This document shows positions 6,987 through 14,138 of a stretch of 25,018 bases of DNA, piece after piece; position 1 is the first letter of the stretch; every line of letters begins with the position of its first letter. The notes under the pieces were generated by a model. That model was not told where the DNA came from, ran no database searches, and saw nothing but the letters and a program-made list of their open reading frames with translations. The translations under genes and the position numbers were made by a program. Source of the stretch: a virus; the IMG/VR virus record IMGVR_UViG_3300034062_000184, positions 1-25,018 of that record. One strand, 5' to 3'.

Positions 6987-9900
6987 TAGAGCATCCCGTA
7001 GTTGACCATTTGGAAGCCATCATCGCGGGTAATGACCGCTTCTGGCCGTACCTGCTCCACTTCATCAGCCATTACGCCGCGTTGGCGAGTGCCGAAAATG
7101 TCGTATTCGTACACGCCGATGCCGAGCGGGTGCGTGCCGATGCGCACAATGTTGGACTTCAAGCGGCGATCCGATGGGAAAACGCCGCCTAGCATCGCTG
7201 CGCTGCCGAGCGACCCGGCAAGGTTAAACAACCCGCCCATGTTGCTCGCGGCTTGGTTGGCTTGGATGCCATACCGCTGCATCGCGGCTGCATCCTGCGC
7301 TTGACCACCTTGGAAAATGGGCGCGGGAGCGACCGTGACGCCGCTGTAGCCTTGGAACTGCGGCACGCTGACCTGCCCGCCTGAGAGCAATGCGCTGATC
7401 TCGTTGACTGGAAGGCTGCGGATGGCCGCTTGCTGTGCCAACGCTTGTTGCACCGCCGTGTTGTAGAACTGCTGCTGCGCAATGTTCTGCTGGAACTGCT
7501 GTTGTTGCGCGGCGTTCTGTGCGGCAAGGCGCTGGAAGTCCTGCGCTTGGTTTTGCGCGAGGGCTTGGTTGCGCAAGCCTTGGTAATCCATGACTTGCCC
7601 GAACCGTTGCGCTTGGGCTGCGTTCTGCGCGGCTTGCTGGGCAAGTTGACGCTGATACGCTTGTGCTTGCGCTTCGTTGTAGAAACCAGCCTGTCCCGCC
7701 GCTTGTGCCGCTTGCTGCTGCTGGCGTGCAAGGTTGAACTGTGCGGCTTGTTGCTGCTGTGCAAAGTTTTGTGCAGCGGCAGCGTTGGTGAGTTCTTGAG
7801 CCTGCTGGCCCATGCCGAACTGCTGCATCAAGGCTTCGCGGTTGAATTGCTGGCCTTGGAGCGCCTGCTGGTAAGCCTGCTGCTGCGCTTGGTTAAACGC
7901 CTCACGCGAGGCCAACGCTTGCTGGAAGTTTTGCCCCCCAGCGGCGTTGATGATCTGCTGCAACTGCGCCTGCTGACCAAACTGCTGTGCGCCAAGTTGC
8001 GCCTGCAATCCGGTGACATCCTGCGCTTGGCCGAACCGTTGCGCCTGCGCGGCACGCTGCGCCTCCTCTGCGGCGAGGGCGCTCTGCAAGTTCTGCTGAA
8101 CCGCTTGGTTCTGCATCTGCTGTGCGGCTTGGCCTTGGGCAAAGTTCTGCGCAATGGCTTGGTTGGCTGCTTCTTGCGCTTGCTGACCCATGCCGAATTG
8201 AGCAAGGGCTTGTTGCTGGGCGAATTCGCCACCCGTAACTGCTTGACCAAACCGCTGTGCTTGGGCTGCGCGATCTGCCTCGGTTCCCGCCATCGCTTGC
8301 TGGAAGTTTTGGGCGATAGCGCGGTTGACGGCATCTTGCGCTGCCTGACCCGTCTGGAACGACGCCAATTGAGCCTCTCGCCCAAACTCTCCCGCCGCAA
8401 GACGTTGCGAGAACTGCTGCGCTTGCGCTTCGTTGGCGAACTGACCTGACTGCAACGCCAACTGCGTGTTTTGCGCGATAGCCTGATTGCGAGCCTGTTC
8501 GCTTTGCATCCCTGCGCCAAATCGTGCCAGTTCTGCTTCTTGACCGAACTGCGCACCCGCGAGGCGCTGCTGGAACGCTTGCTGCTGCGCTTGGTTTGCT
8601 GCGGCTTGGGTGGCAAGTGACTGCTGCACGTTTTGGCCGAGGCCGACGTTATAGAGGCCCGCCTGCTCCATGCCAGCGCCAAAGCCTTGCAGTTGCGCTT
8701 GGTTGGCGAACATTGCGCGGGACTGCTGTTCAGCAAACCCTTGCTGCCGCGCTGCTTGGTCAAGCGCAATGCCCTGCGCTGCGGCTTGCAGCAGCAGATC
8801 GTTTTCTTTTTGCGCTTGTGCCGACATTGCAGCGTTAAACGCTTCACCGCCGGGGGCAAGCCCTTGGTTGACAAGTTGTGTGTACAGTTGTTGGCGTTCG
8901 CCCTGTAACTGCGGCTGCAACCGCGACATGATCGCTTGCTGCGCCGTCGTACCGGCTTGGATCGGCGCTGCGGCCAACCCTTGTATGTCAATCTGACCTT
9001 GTAACTGCGGGCCTTGGACGAACTGCTGTGCGTAACCGAATTGACCCTGCGCAGGAGCGCCTTGCGGGCCACCGATGCCAGAGAGGTCAAGGCCGCGAAG
9101 TTGTGGGCCAGCGACCATGCCGCCTTGCGCTTGGCCGAACTGCCCAACGCCGCCTTGGATGCCCATAAGGCCGGAGGTATCAAGCCCTTGGAACTGCACG
9201 CCGCCGGGGCCACCAGCCGCCATGCCAAACTCGCGGCCAGTCATGCCGCCTGCTACACCGCCGACACCTGCGAGGTTTAATCCCTGCAACTGCGCGGCTT
9301 GCGGGCCACCGCCAGCCATGCCGTAAAGGCCGCCCGTGGGGCCGCCAAAGGCTTGTCCATAGGTGAAGGGGCCGGTGCCTTGCCCAACGCCGCCGACGCC
9401 CGAGTAGTCCACGCCGTACTCACGCGGAATGCCGATATAACTTGAGCCAGCGGGCGCAAAACCTGTTTCGCCTATTGCTGTCTGCGGACCGCCATACTGA
9501 AACTGTCCGAGGCCGGGTGCGGCAGGGCCGCCAAAGGCTTGCTGACCCGTTCCCATTTGCCCGGGGAGTTGTTCGGTGTAATACCCCGTCGTTGGGGCAT
9601 ATCCACCCGCGCCCGGGGCGTTTAATTGCATATCGCCCGTGGCAAACCCCATGTCCACAAATCCGGCCTCGCCGCGATAAGGGACATAACTGCCGGGGGT
9701 CGCAATCGCGCCTGCACCCGGCACGCTGTATTGCAGCCCGGGGATGCTGCGAGCGTCAAAGGCCGAGGCTATTCCAAGGTCACGCAAACCGCTTGCTGCG
9801 CTTTCGGCGGCCTGCGACATGGATAACTGCGCACGCTCTTGGGAGCGCAACGCTTGCAATGCGGCATCGCTACCCAACGACTGCGTAATTGTCGGTTGTT

Positions 9901-10183
9901 CAATGTAGGTGGTGAACTGCTCTTGGGTCGGTGCTTCGCCCACATACGCGAGCGGATCGGCTAACTGCGCCGCACGGAATTGTTCCATCGCCTTGTTATA
10001 GGCGTCGGTGTCCACCGTGGGCGTTTTTGTCCAACTAACCGTTTGGCTGCCCGTTGGCCCGTAAACGTTCGGGTTAGACATATAGGCCGATTGCTTGGCG
10101 GCTGCCAAGTTGGCCTCACCCTGCTTGATCGCAAGGGTGGTGTAATCAGGTGCTGGCGGCGGTGCCGGTGATCTTTTGCCCAT
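6986..10183 (-). CDS. Ala/Gln-rich tail protein with C-terminal S74 chaperone-like segment, 1065 aa
   Basis: The protein begins MGKRSPAPPPAPDYTTLAIK, a start common to podovirus tail proteins. Residues about 150-410 are Gly-rich with imperfect repeats. Residues about 410-920 are an Ala/Gln-rich helical array with recurring FGQ/QAQ/AIAQNF motifs, probably a long coiled coil. A short hinge (RSLPVNEISALLSGGQVSVP, 922-941) follows. The last ~62 residues begin SDRRLKSNIVRIG (1004-1016), the signature of the S74 intramolecular chaperone of fibers and endosialidases, where self-cleavage occurs at the Ser-Asp; they continue GVMADEVEQVRPEAV. The segment is short for S74, lacking the long helical end. 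A fiber, whisker or tail-lumen role is possible. The start overlaps the GNAT gene by 38 bases. Confidence 0.8.
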   Translation of the reverse strand: MGKRSPAPPPAPDYTTLAIKQGEANLAAAKQSAYMSNPNVYGPTGSQTVSWTKTPTVDTDAYNKAMEQFRAAQLADPLAYVGEAPTQEQFTTYIEQPTITQSLGSDAALQALRSQERAQLSMSQAAESAASGLRDLGIASAFDARSIPGLQYSVPGAGAIATPGSYVPYRGEAGFVDMGFATGDMQLNAPGAGGYAPTTGYYTEQLPGQMGTGQQAFGGPAAPGLGQFQYGGPQTAIGETGFAPAGSSYIGIPREYGVDYSGVGGVGQGTGPFTYGQAFGGPTGGLYGMAGGGPQAAQLQGLNLAGVGGVAGGMTGREFGMAAGGPGGVQFQGLDTSGLMGIQGGVGQFGQAQGGMVAGPQLRGLDLSGIGGPQGAPAQGQFGYAQQFVQGPQLQGQIDIQGLAAAPIQAGTTAQQAIMSRLQPQLQGERQQLYTQLVNQGLAPGGEAFNAAMSAQAQKENDLLLQAAAQGIALDQAARQQGFAEQQSRAMFANQAQLQGFGAGMEQAGLYNVGLGQNVQQSLATQAAANQAQQQAFQQRLAGAQFGQEAELARFGAGMQSEQARNQAIAQNTQLALQSGQFANEAQAQQFSQRLAAGEFGREAQLASFQTGQAAQDAVNRAIAQNFQQAMAGTEADRAAQAQRFGQAVTGGEFAQQQALAQFGMGQQAQEAANQAIAQNFAQGQAAQQMQNQAVQQNLQSALAAEEAQRAAQAQRFGQAQDVTGLQAQLGAQQFGQQAQLQQIINAAGGQNFQQALASREAFNQAQQQAYQQALQGQQFNREALMQQFGMGQQAQELTNAAAAQNFAQQQQAAQFNLARQQQQAAQAAGQAGFYNEAQAQAYQRQLAQQAAQNAAQAQRFGQVMDYQGLRNQALAQNQAQDFQRLAAQNAAQQQQFQQNIAQQQFYNTAVQQALAQQAAIRSLPVNEISALLSGGQVSVPQFQGYSGVTVAPAPIFQGGQAQDAAAMQRYGIQANQAASNMGGLFNLAGSLGSAAMLGGVFPSDRRLKSNIVRIGTHPLGIGVYEYDIFGTRQRGVMADEVEQVRPEAVITRDDGFQMVNYGML
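7424..8956 (-). repeat. Ala/Gln-rich imperfect tandem repeat region
   Basis: This stretch encodes residues about 410-920 of the 1065-aa tail protein. The pattern QAQRFGQ (at 641-647, 713-719 and 857-863) and AIAQN-F/AIAQNT (569, 622, 676) recur at irregular spacing of tens of residues. The DNA is dominated by CAG/CAA and GCN codons, which also leaves long stop-free shadow frames on both strands. Confidence 0.75.
8954..9406 (-). repeat. Gly-rich ~32-aa imperfect repeats
   Basis: Encodes residues about 260-410 of the 1065-aa tail protein. Units start with LQGLNLAGVGGVAGG (299-313), FQGLDTSGLMGIQGG (331-345), LRGLDLSGIGGPQGA (362-376) and LQGQIDIQGL (394-403), spaced about 31-32 residues. Each is followed by a Gly/Gln-rich spacer. 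The repeats are degenerate, not exact DNA copies. Confidence 0.75.
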
Positions 10184-10589
10184 ACCGAGGCTCCAAATAT
10201 CGACACTTGTCAGGTGTCTGCGTCATCAAAACAATGTCCCCAGAATCGTGCGCGGCTCCTTTGATTCGCGCTTCTTCCGAAAACCCCATCTTGCTGACCA
10301 ATGCGAGCGCCCGGGTATGGTTGCTGCTGATTGGCCCAATGATCTTATCAACTTTCGCAACGTTGTAGGGATAGTCATACACCGCTGCCAAATACGCCGG
10401 GGTCACTTGCTGCCAAACGATGTGGCACATCACGCTGACCCCGTTCCAGTTCTCGTATACCGTCCCAGCGACGATTTCGCCGTCGCGTTCTAGGCCGATG
10501 GCAACTGACCGATTAGGGTCAAACCCGCCCTCTGTCTGAGCGGTGACCCATGCCCCAACATGGGGGCCGGTTACGATGCGCCAGCCCAT
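10146..10589 (-). CDS. GNAT-family N-acetyltransferase, 147 aa
   Basis: The start at 10589 gives MGWRIVTGPHVGAWV, which matches the usual beginning of this phage GNAT type (MRIVTG---WV); a GTG at 10622 would add 11 residues. Residues 29-47 (VAIGLERDGEIVAGTVYEN) are the central beta hairpin of the GNAT fold. Residues 90-109 (NHTRALALVSKMGFSEEARI) are the acetyl-CoA side helix with the Asn and the K-(L/M)-G-F end. The textbook R/Q-x-x-G-x-G/A loop is not evident, which is usual for this subgroup. It transfers an acetyl group from acetyl-CoA to an amine; the substrate is unknown. It overlaps the hub gene upstream by 19 bases and the tail gene downstream by 38, so it is firmly embedded in the structural operon. 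Confidence 0.8.
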   Translation of the reverse strand: MGWRIVTGPHVGAWVTAQTEGGFDPNRSVAIGLERDGEIVAGTVYENWNGVSVMCHIVWQQVTPAYLAAVYDYPYNVAKVDKIIGPISSNHTRALALVSKMGFSEEARIKGAAHDSGDIVLMTQTPDKCRYLEPRYGQKITGTAAST

Positions 10590-12148
10590 CCGAGTTGGTA
10601 CACGATGTCCGTTGACGCCCACTCCAATGTCAGGTTCTTGCTGCTGCTGTTGAAATTAACGCCCGCGCAATACCCGATGCCTTGGAGGCCCACGAAGTTG
10701 TTGGTAACGACCGTATCCGACCCCCAGAGTGCTTGACCCCACAACCCTACGTCCCAGAGGCCGTAAGCGGTAGGCGAAAACGAGAGGGGGCCAACGATGT
10801 CAGCGGTCTGGAAATCCACGTTGACGCCGATGCTGATGGATGGAACGCCATTGCTATAGATCGTCGGTCGCCCACGGGTGAAATACTTGATGACGCCGCG
10901 AGTTTCAAAGTAGTTGAAGGCTTGCAATGCGCGAGCGGGGATGGCAGCGCCGTTATCTGCGAACGACGTTGTACCTGATCCCGTTGTCCACGCCTTTGCC
11001 ACAACGCCGTCGGTGCCGAAATAGGGCGTGTCGTTTAGCAGCGTCCAAGCGTTTGCATACCAGCCCGTAAACCGGCACCACGCCTTCGTGATGTTGTTCA
11101 TCACAAACTGTTGTTGCTGGCCCGTGCTGACGGGAATGTTGATGATGAGGGCGTTGTTGAGCGGGTTGTAAAGCAGTCCCCACCCAAAATTGGCCTTGTA
11201 CTGCCGTGTCGCTGCTGCAAATGCGCCTTGAATCTTGTCAGAAAGGGCTACTTGCGGGTCTAAACGCGATGATTGCAGCGCCGAGGCGAGCGGGATTAGT
11301 CCATCCAACGTCAACACCAGCAAATCGCCGCCGTATTTCGTAACGCACCGACGAGAAATAGGCGAACCGACCTGCCAAACGCCAATCAGCGCCCATGTTG
11401 ATGCGCTTGAGGGATCGGTGCCGCGATAGACGATGATTTCGCCTTGATCGGTTATGAAAACAAGGTTGTCGTCAACGCCATAGCCCGCGTCTATCGTCCA
11501 TGTCGCCATCGCAATCAGTCGCCCACCGTTGCGAGCCACCGATGACAAGTCAAGAACGTTTGCCGCGCCGCCTACCGATGCCGTGGGCAAATACCACGCC
11601 TTCAACGTGTCCTTTTGGATAAACCACATGCGGTTTTTGAACAGCGTGGGGCCGTGCAAATCCGTTGTGGTGACGCCTGTGATGGCAGGACTGCTGCTGC
11701 CGTCAATCGGTGTCCACGTTGACCCGTTGTAGAGCAGCGGCTTGTCTACGCCGTTGGCTGCGTAAAGAAAACTGCCGCCCGCAGTCGTGATATTGGCGTA
11801 TTCAAAGCGGCTGTTGGTTAGCCCTGTGACCACCGCAGCGCCCACCGCCCCTGCTGCGGTAACGTCGAAAATTTCGCCGCCTACGATGGCGAACATTTCG
11901 TCGTTGGTGCCGCCGTTGAAGGTCATCAGCGTTTCAATCTGCCCCGACATTCCCGTAGCGTGCGGTTCCCAGCCACCACGCAACCCAACACTTGAAACGC
12001 CGGGGAACAGATTGTCCAGCGTTACCGCGTCGGTCGGAGCCATATTGGCGAGCGAGTCGCGGGCGTTCCAGCCGCCCACGGGGGCGGGGAGCGAGGCGAC
12101 GTTGTTGCTCGTCCTCTGGATTAACCGGCGGCGAACGGGCGATGCCAT
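10571..12148 (-). CDS. P22 gp10-like tail hub / DNA stabilisation protein, 525 aa
   Basis: A 525-residue beta-rich protein. Residues 20-50 (LPAPVGGWNARDSLANMAPT, then DAVTLDNLFPG) carry the typical start of podovirus tail hub proteins annotated as gp10-like or packaged-DNA stabilisation proteins. Further on there are repeated strand pairs with Asp/Gly turns (TTTDLHGPTLFKNRMWFIQK, YGVDDNLVFITDQGEIIVYR, TKYGGDLLVLTLDGLIPLAS), suggesting a propeller-like fold. It presumably sits below the neck protein and closes the portal channel after packaging. It follows the neck gene in function but is separated from it by an HNH gene on the other strand. No good ribosome site precedes the ATG at 12148; the nearest purine run, GGGGA, is about 10 or more bases away. 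Confidence 0.75.
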   Translation of the reverse strand: MASPVRRRLIQRTSNNVASLPAPVGGWNARDSLANMAPTDAVTLDNLFPGVSSVGLRGGWEPHATGMSGQIETLMTFNGGTNDEMFAIVGGEIFDVTAAGAVGAAVVTGLTNSRFEYANITTAGGSFLYAANGVDKPLLYNGSTWTPIDGSSSPAITGVTTTDLHGPTLFKNRMWFIQKDTLKAWYLPTASVGGAANVLDLSSVARNGGRLIAMATWTIDAGYGVDDNLVFITDQGEIIVYRGTDPSSASTWALIGVWQVGSPISRRCVTKYGGDLLVLTLDGLIPLASALQSSRLDPQVALSDKIQGAFAAATRQYKANFGWGLLYNPLNNALIINIPVSTGQQQQFVMNNITKAWCRFTGWYANAWTLLNDTPYFGTDGVVAKAWTTGSGTTSFADNGAAIPARALQAFNYFETRGVIKYFTRGRPTIYSNGVPSISIGVNVDFQTADIVGPLSFSPTAYGLWDVGLWGQALWGSDTVVTNNFVGLQGIGYCAGVNFNSSSKNLTLEWASTDIVYQLGWAGAS

Positions 12149-12186
12149 TATGGTAACATCCCCATATGTGCCAAATGGGAGGATGT

Positions 12187-12672
12187 ATGGAAATTTGGAA
12201 ACCTGTAGTTGGTTATGAGGGGTTGTACGAGGTTTCTGATGCTGGACGTATTCGTAATATGCGTACGGGCAAAATTAAGACGTATACGCATGACCGGCAA
12301 AAACGTCGGCCTTTTGTTGGGCTTTGGCGTAACAACAAAATTCGCATTATTTACCCGCACAAAGCGGTGTTGGAGGCTTTTGTTGGCCCACGCCCATCGC
12401 GCATGGAGGCTTGCCACAACAATGGCGATCCGTTTGACAATCGGCTTGAAAACTTGCGATGGGATACTTCGCGCAACAATCAACTGGATCGCATTAAACA
12501 TGGCACCTCCAACAGAGGGGAGCGATGCGCTGCGGCTAAATTGACCGAAGCGCAAGTGCTGGCTATTCGTGCCGATACGCGGTTTCAACGTGAAATTGCT
12601 GCGGATTATGGCGTTCAGGAAAACACCATTAGTCGCATCAAATCGCGGCAAAGGTGGAGCCACGTTCATTGA
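12187..12672 (+). CDS. NUMOD4/HNH homing-type endonuclease, 161 aa
   Basis: One of two plus-strand genes. The chosen ATG at 12187 has GGGAGG just upstream (spacing 4) and starts with the NUMOD4 motif (MEIWKPVVGYEGLYEVSDAG, residues 1-20, then RIRN). The HNH_3 nuclease core lies at 73-94 with CHNNGDPFDNRLENLRW: His77, Asn85 and Asn89 are the expected landmark residues. Residues 119-156 (KLTEAQVLAIRAD, EIAADYGVQENTISRIKSRQ) look like a helix-turn-helix that reads the target DNA. It would make a site-specific nick or break that spreads its own gene. It is AT-richer than its neighbours, and its stop overlaps that of the convergent neck gene by 7 bases. An upstream ATG at 12166 adds seven residues and is less likely. 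Confidence 0.9.
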   Translation: MEIWKPVVGYEGLYEVSDAGRIRNMRTGKIKTYTHDRQKRRPFVGLWRNNKIRIIYPHKAVLEAFVGPRPSRMEACHNNGDPFDNRLENLRWDTSRNNQLDRIKHGTSNRGERCAAAKLTEAQVLAIRADTRFQREIAADYGVQENTISRIKSRQRWSHVH

Positions 12673-13577
12673 CTGTCGGTTCCGTAATTTGAGTCCGGCA
12701 AATTGTCGTAGCCGATGAGAACGGTGCCGGGGCGCGGCGCAAACGAGAGGTTAGCGGCTGCCGTGTCTTGCCCCACCGCTGTCTCAAACTCCATGAGGTA
12801 ATCGCGGTAAAGGGCGGTCGTGTCAAAACCCTTGGCCTCAAAATACTTGAGTTTTGTACCCAGCACCATGAGGCGGTCGGGGTAGATGCAGGTATCGGTG
12901 TCAGCGGTAAACGAGTTCTTTGGCGTGCCGTCTGCGGCCTCTGCCCATGCCTTGCTGCGGTACTCAAACCCGAGCAATTCGCCCGCATTCATACCCGGCC
13001 AAATCTGGAAGTATTTGCCGAGCAGACGCCAGCGGATACGTGGGCCGGTGCTGATGTACCCCGAGAGCAGCCATTCCCATTGCTGCGGGGACTCGGGGCC
13101 GAGCATTTCCCAACGCTTGCTCTTGTCCCAATGCGTGCGGTTGACCGTGCTGACGTAATCCGCAGGCAGGTCGTATTTGACCTTTTGGAAAAGCACCTGC
13201 CCACCTATCTGCGCCTCAGTTGGCGTGTAGTTGAGCGTCACGCTGGTCGGGCCTACGCCTGTGACGTAGGTGGCGTTCGGGATGCCCACGCCTTGCACTT
13301 GATACTGCGTTGACAGCCCTGCTGTAGACGGTATGCCGGTGATTGTCGCTGCCGAGGTTGTCCACGTTCCCGTGGTCGTGATCGCCTCGGTGTAGAACGT
13401 ATGCTGGCGCGTCAGTTCTCGCCAGTCAGCACGACGGAGCAATTCGTAACCACACGCATTCATCAGCGCCAGCAACTGCACAACGTCTTGGCTGTTGTTG
13501 CCCGCTACGGTGGTCGGGGTCGGGATGCCTAATTCTTGCGTGCATTCCGTAATCAATTGCACCATCGTGCTGCCCAT
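12666..13577 (-). CDS. Neck / head-tail adaptor protein (P22 gp4- or tubular A-like), 303 aa
   Basis: Begins MGSTMVQLITECTQELGI; residues 32-60 (VVQLLALMNACGYELLRRAD, then WRELTRQHTF) fit the helical core of podovirus neck proteins that bind under the portal. Residues 134-200 (KYDLPADYVSTVNRTHWDKS, GKYFQIWPGMNAGELLGFEY) and 226-270 (ADTDTCIYPDRLMVLGTKLK, FEAKGFD, EFETAVGQD) match the usual adaptor layout. A beta module of about 60 residues (69-128) is inserted in the first third. GGAGG lies 6 bases before the ATG at 13577. It follows the coiled-coil protein with a 1-base gap. The assignment to gp4-like rather than T7 gp11-like is by context, not by a decisive motif. Confidence 0.7.
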   Translation of the reverse strand: MGSTMVQLITECTQELGIPTPTTVAGNNSQDVVQLLALMNACGYELLRRADWRELTRQHTFYTEAITTTGTWTTSAATITGIPSTAGLSTQYQVQGVGIPNATYVTGVGPTSVTLNYTPTEAQIGGQVLFQKVKYDLPADYVSTVNRTHWDKSKRWEMLGPESPQQWEWLLSGYISTGPRIRWRLLGKYFQIWPGMNAGELLGFEYRSKAWAEAADGTPKNSFTADTDTCIYPDRLMVLGTKLKYFEAKGFDTTALYRDYLMEFETAVGQDTAAANLSFAPRPGTVLIGYDNLPDSNYGTDSQ

Positions 13578-13578
13578 A

Positions 13579-14118
13579 CTATGCCTCCGCTAATTCTTTC
13601 GGGGGTCGGCCTCGACGCTTCGTTTCCATCAGCGTCGCCATCTGCGCTTGCAATTCTGCAAGTTGCTTCTTCGTGTCCTCAAGTTCCGCGCTCGCTTCGC
13701 TGCGGTTCTTGCGGTTCAGATACAAACGCGCACGGTCGCGCAACCCGATGCCGCCCATACCGATACGCTGAAGTTGCGCATCCGAGGCCAGCGCCAGTTG
13801 CTCGACGGTGACAAATTTCAAGATGTTTAACTCCGCGATCTGGTCGCGGTTGATTTCCTCAGGAGCGTCCTTGTTCCATTGCGTGAGCGGCGTACCGATC
13901 TCTTGCGCTGCACCCTCGCTCTGCTGCATCTGGTAATACAGCCATTGGCGCGGAAACCGTGCCTTGTGATCGTCGCGCAGGGGCTGGTCAAGGATGTTGG
14001 TCTTGTCGCCGGGGGACATGATCCGAACGTAAGTCTTGCCCTTGTTTGCACCTTCGTCGCGGGTGTAGAACTCAACGTGCAGTTGGGCGTCGGCGTTGCT
14101 GATGTCGCTGTCTAACAT
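13579..14118 (-). CDS. Conserved phage protein with coiled coil and AT-hook-like tail, 179 aa
   Basis: The start at 14118 (MLDSDISNADAQLHVEFYTR) has AGGAG 8 bases upstream. The family core is visible as KTYVRIMSPGDKTNI, then ARFPRQWLYYQM at 53-64. Residues 101-133 (KFVTVEQLALASDAQLQRIG, MGGIGLRDRARLYL) look like a helix-hairpin-helix-type pair. A coiled coil follows (ELEDTKKQLAELQAQMATLM, 145-164), and the end carries KRRGRPPKE, an AT-hook-like basic motif. Similar proteins lie between capsid and neck genes in aquatic podoviruses and have no agreed function. A DNA-contacting role during packaging is possible from the basic tail and helix pair, but this is inference. Confidence 0.75.
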   Translation of the reverse strand: MLDSDISNADAQLHVEFYTRDEGANKGKTYVRIMSPGDKTNILDQPLRDDHKARFPRQWLYYQMQQSEGAAQEIGTPLTQWNKDAPEEINRDQIAELNILKFVTVEQLALASDAQLQRIGMGGIGLRDRARLYLNRKNRSEASAELEDTKKQLAELQAQMATLMETKRRGRPPKELAEA

Positions 14119-14138
14119 TTCCGTTGCTCCTGTGGGGA

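Noticed and set aside
7430-8449. Plus-strand open frame of 339 codons, Leu/Arg-rich
   Set aside because: It is the antisense of the Ala/Gln-rich repeat region; CAG/GCN codons read backwards give Leu and Arg/Cys without stops. No ribosome site or family motif.
7828-9228. Minus-strand open frame of 466 codons in another frame, Arg/Ser-rich
   Set aside because: Out-of-frame shadow of the 1065-aa tail protein, with low-complexity Arg/Ser/Lys content and no domain.
7424-9406. Repeat region as a CRISPR array or DNA satellite
   Set aside because: Repeats are degenerate at DNA level and in frame with a long protein; no constant repeats with unique spacers.
10590-10622. Longer GNAT start at GTG 10622
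   Set aside because: The extra 11 residues lie inside the hub gene and do not resemble the family start; MGWRIVTG at 10589 does.
12166-12186. Upstream ATG for the HNH gene
   Set aside because: It would place the good GGGAGG site inside the coding region; the NUMOD4 motif begins at the ATG at 12187.
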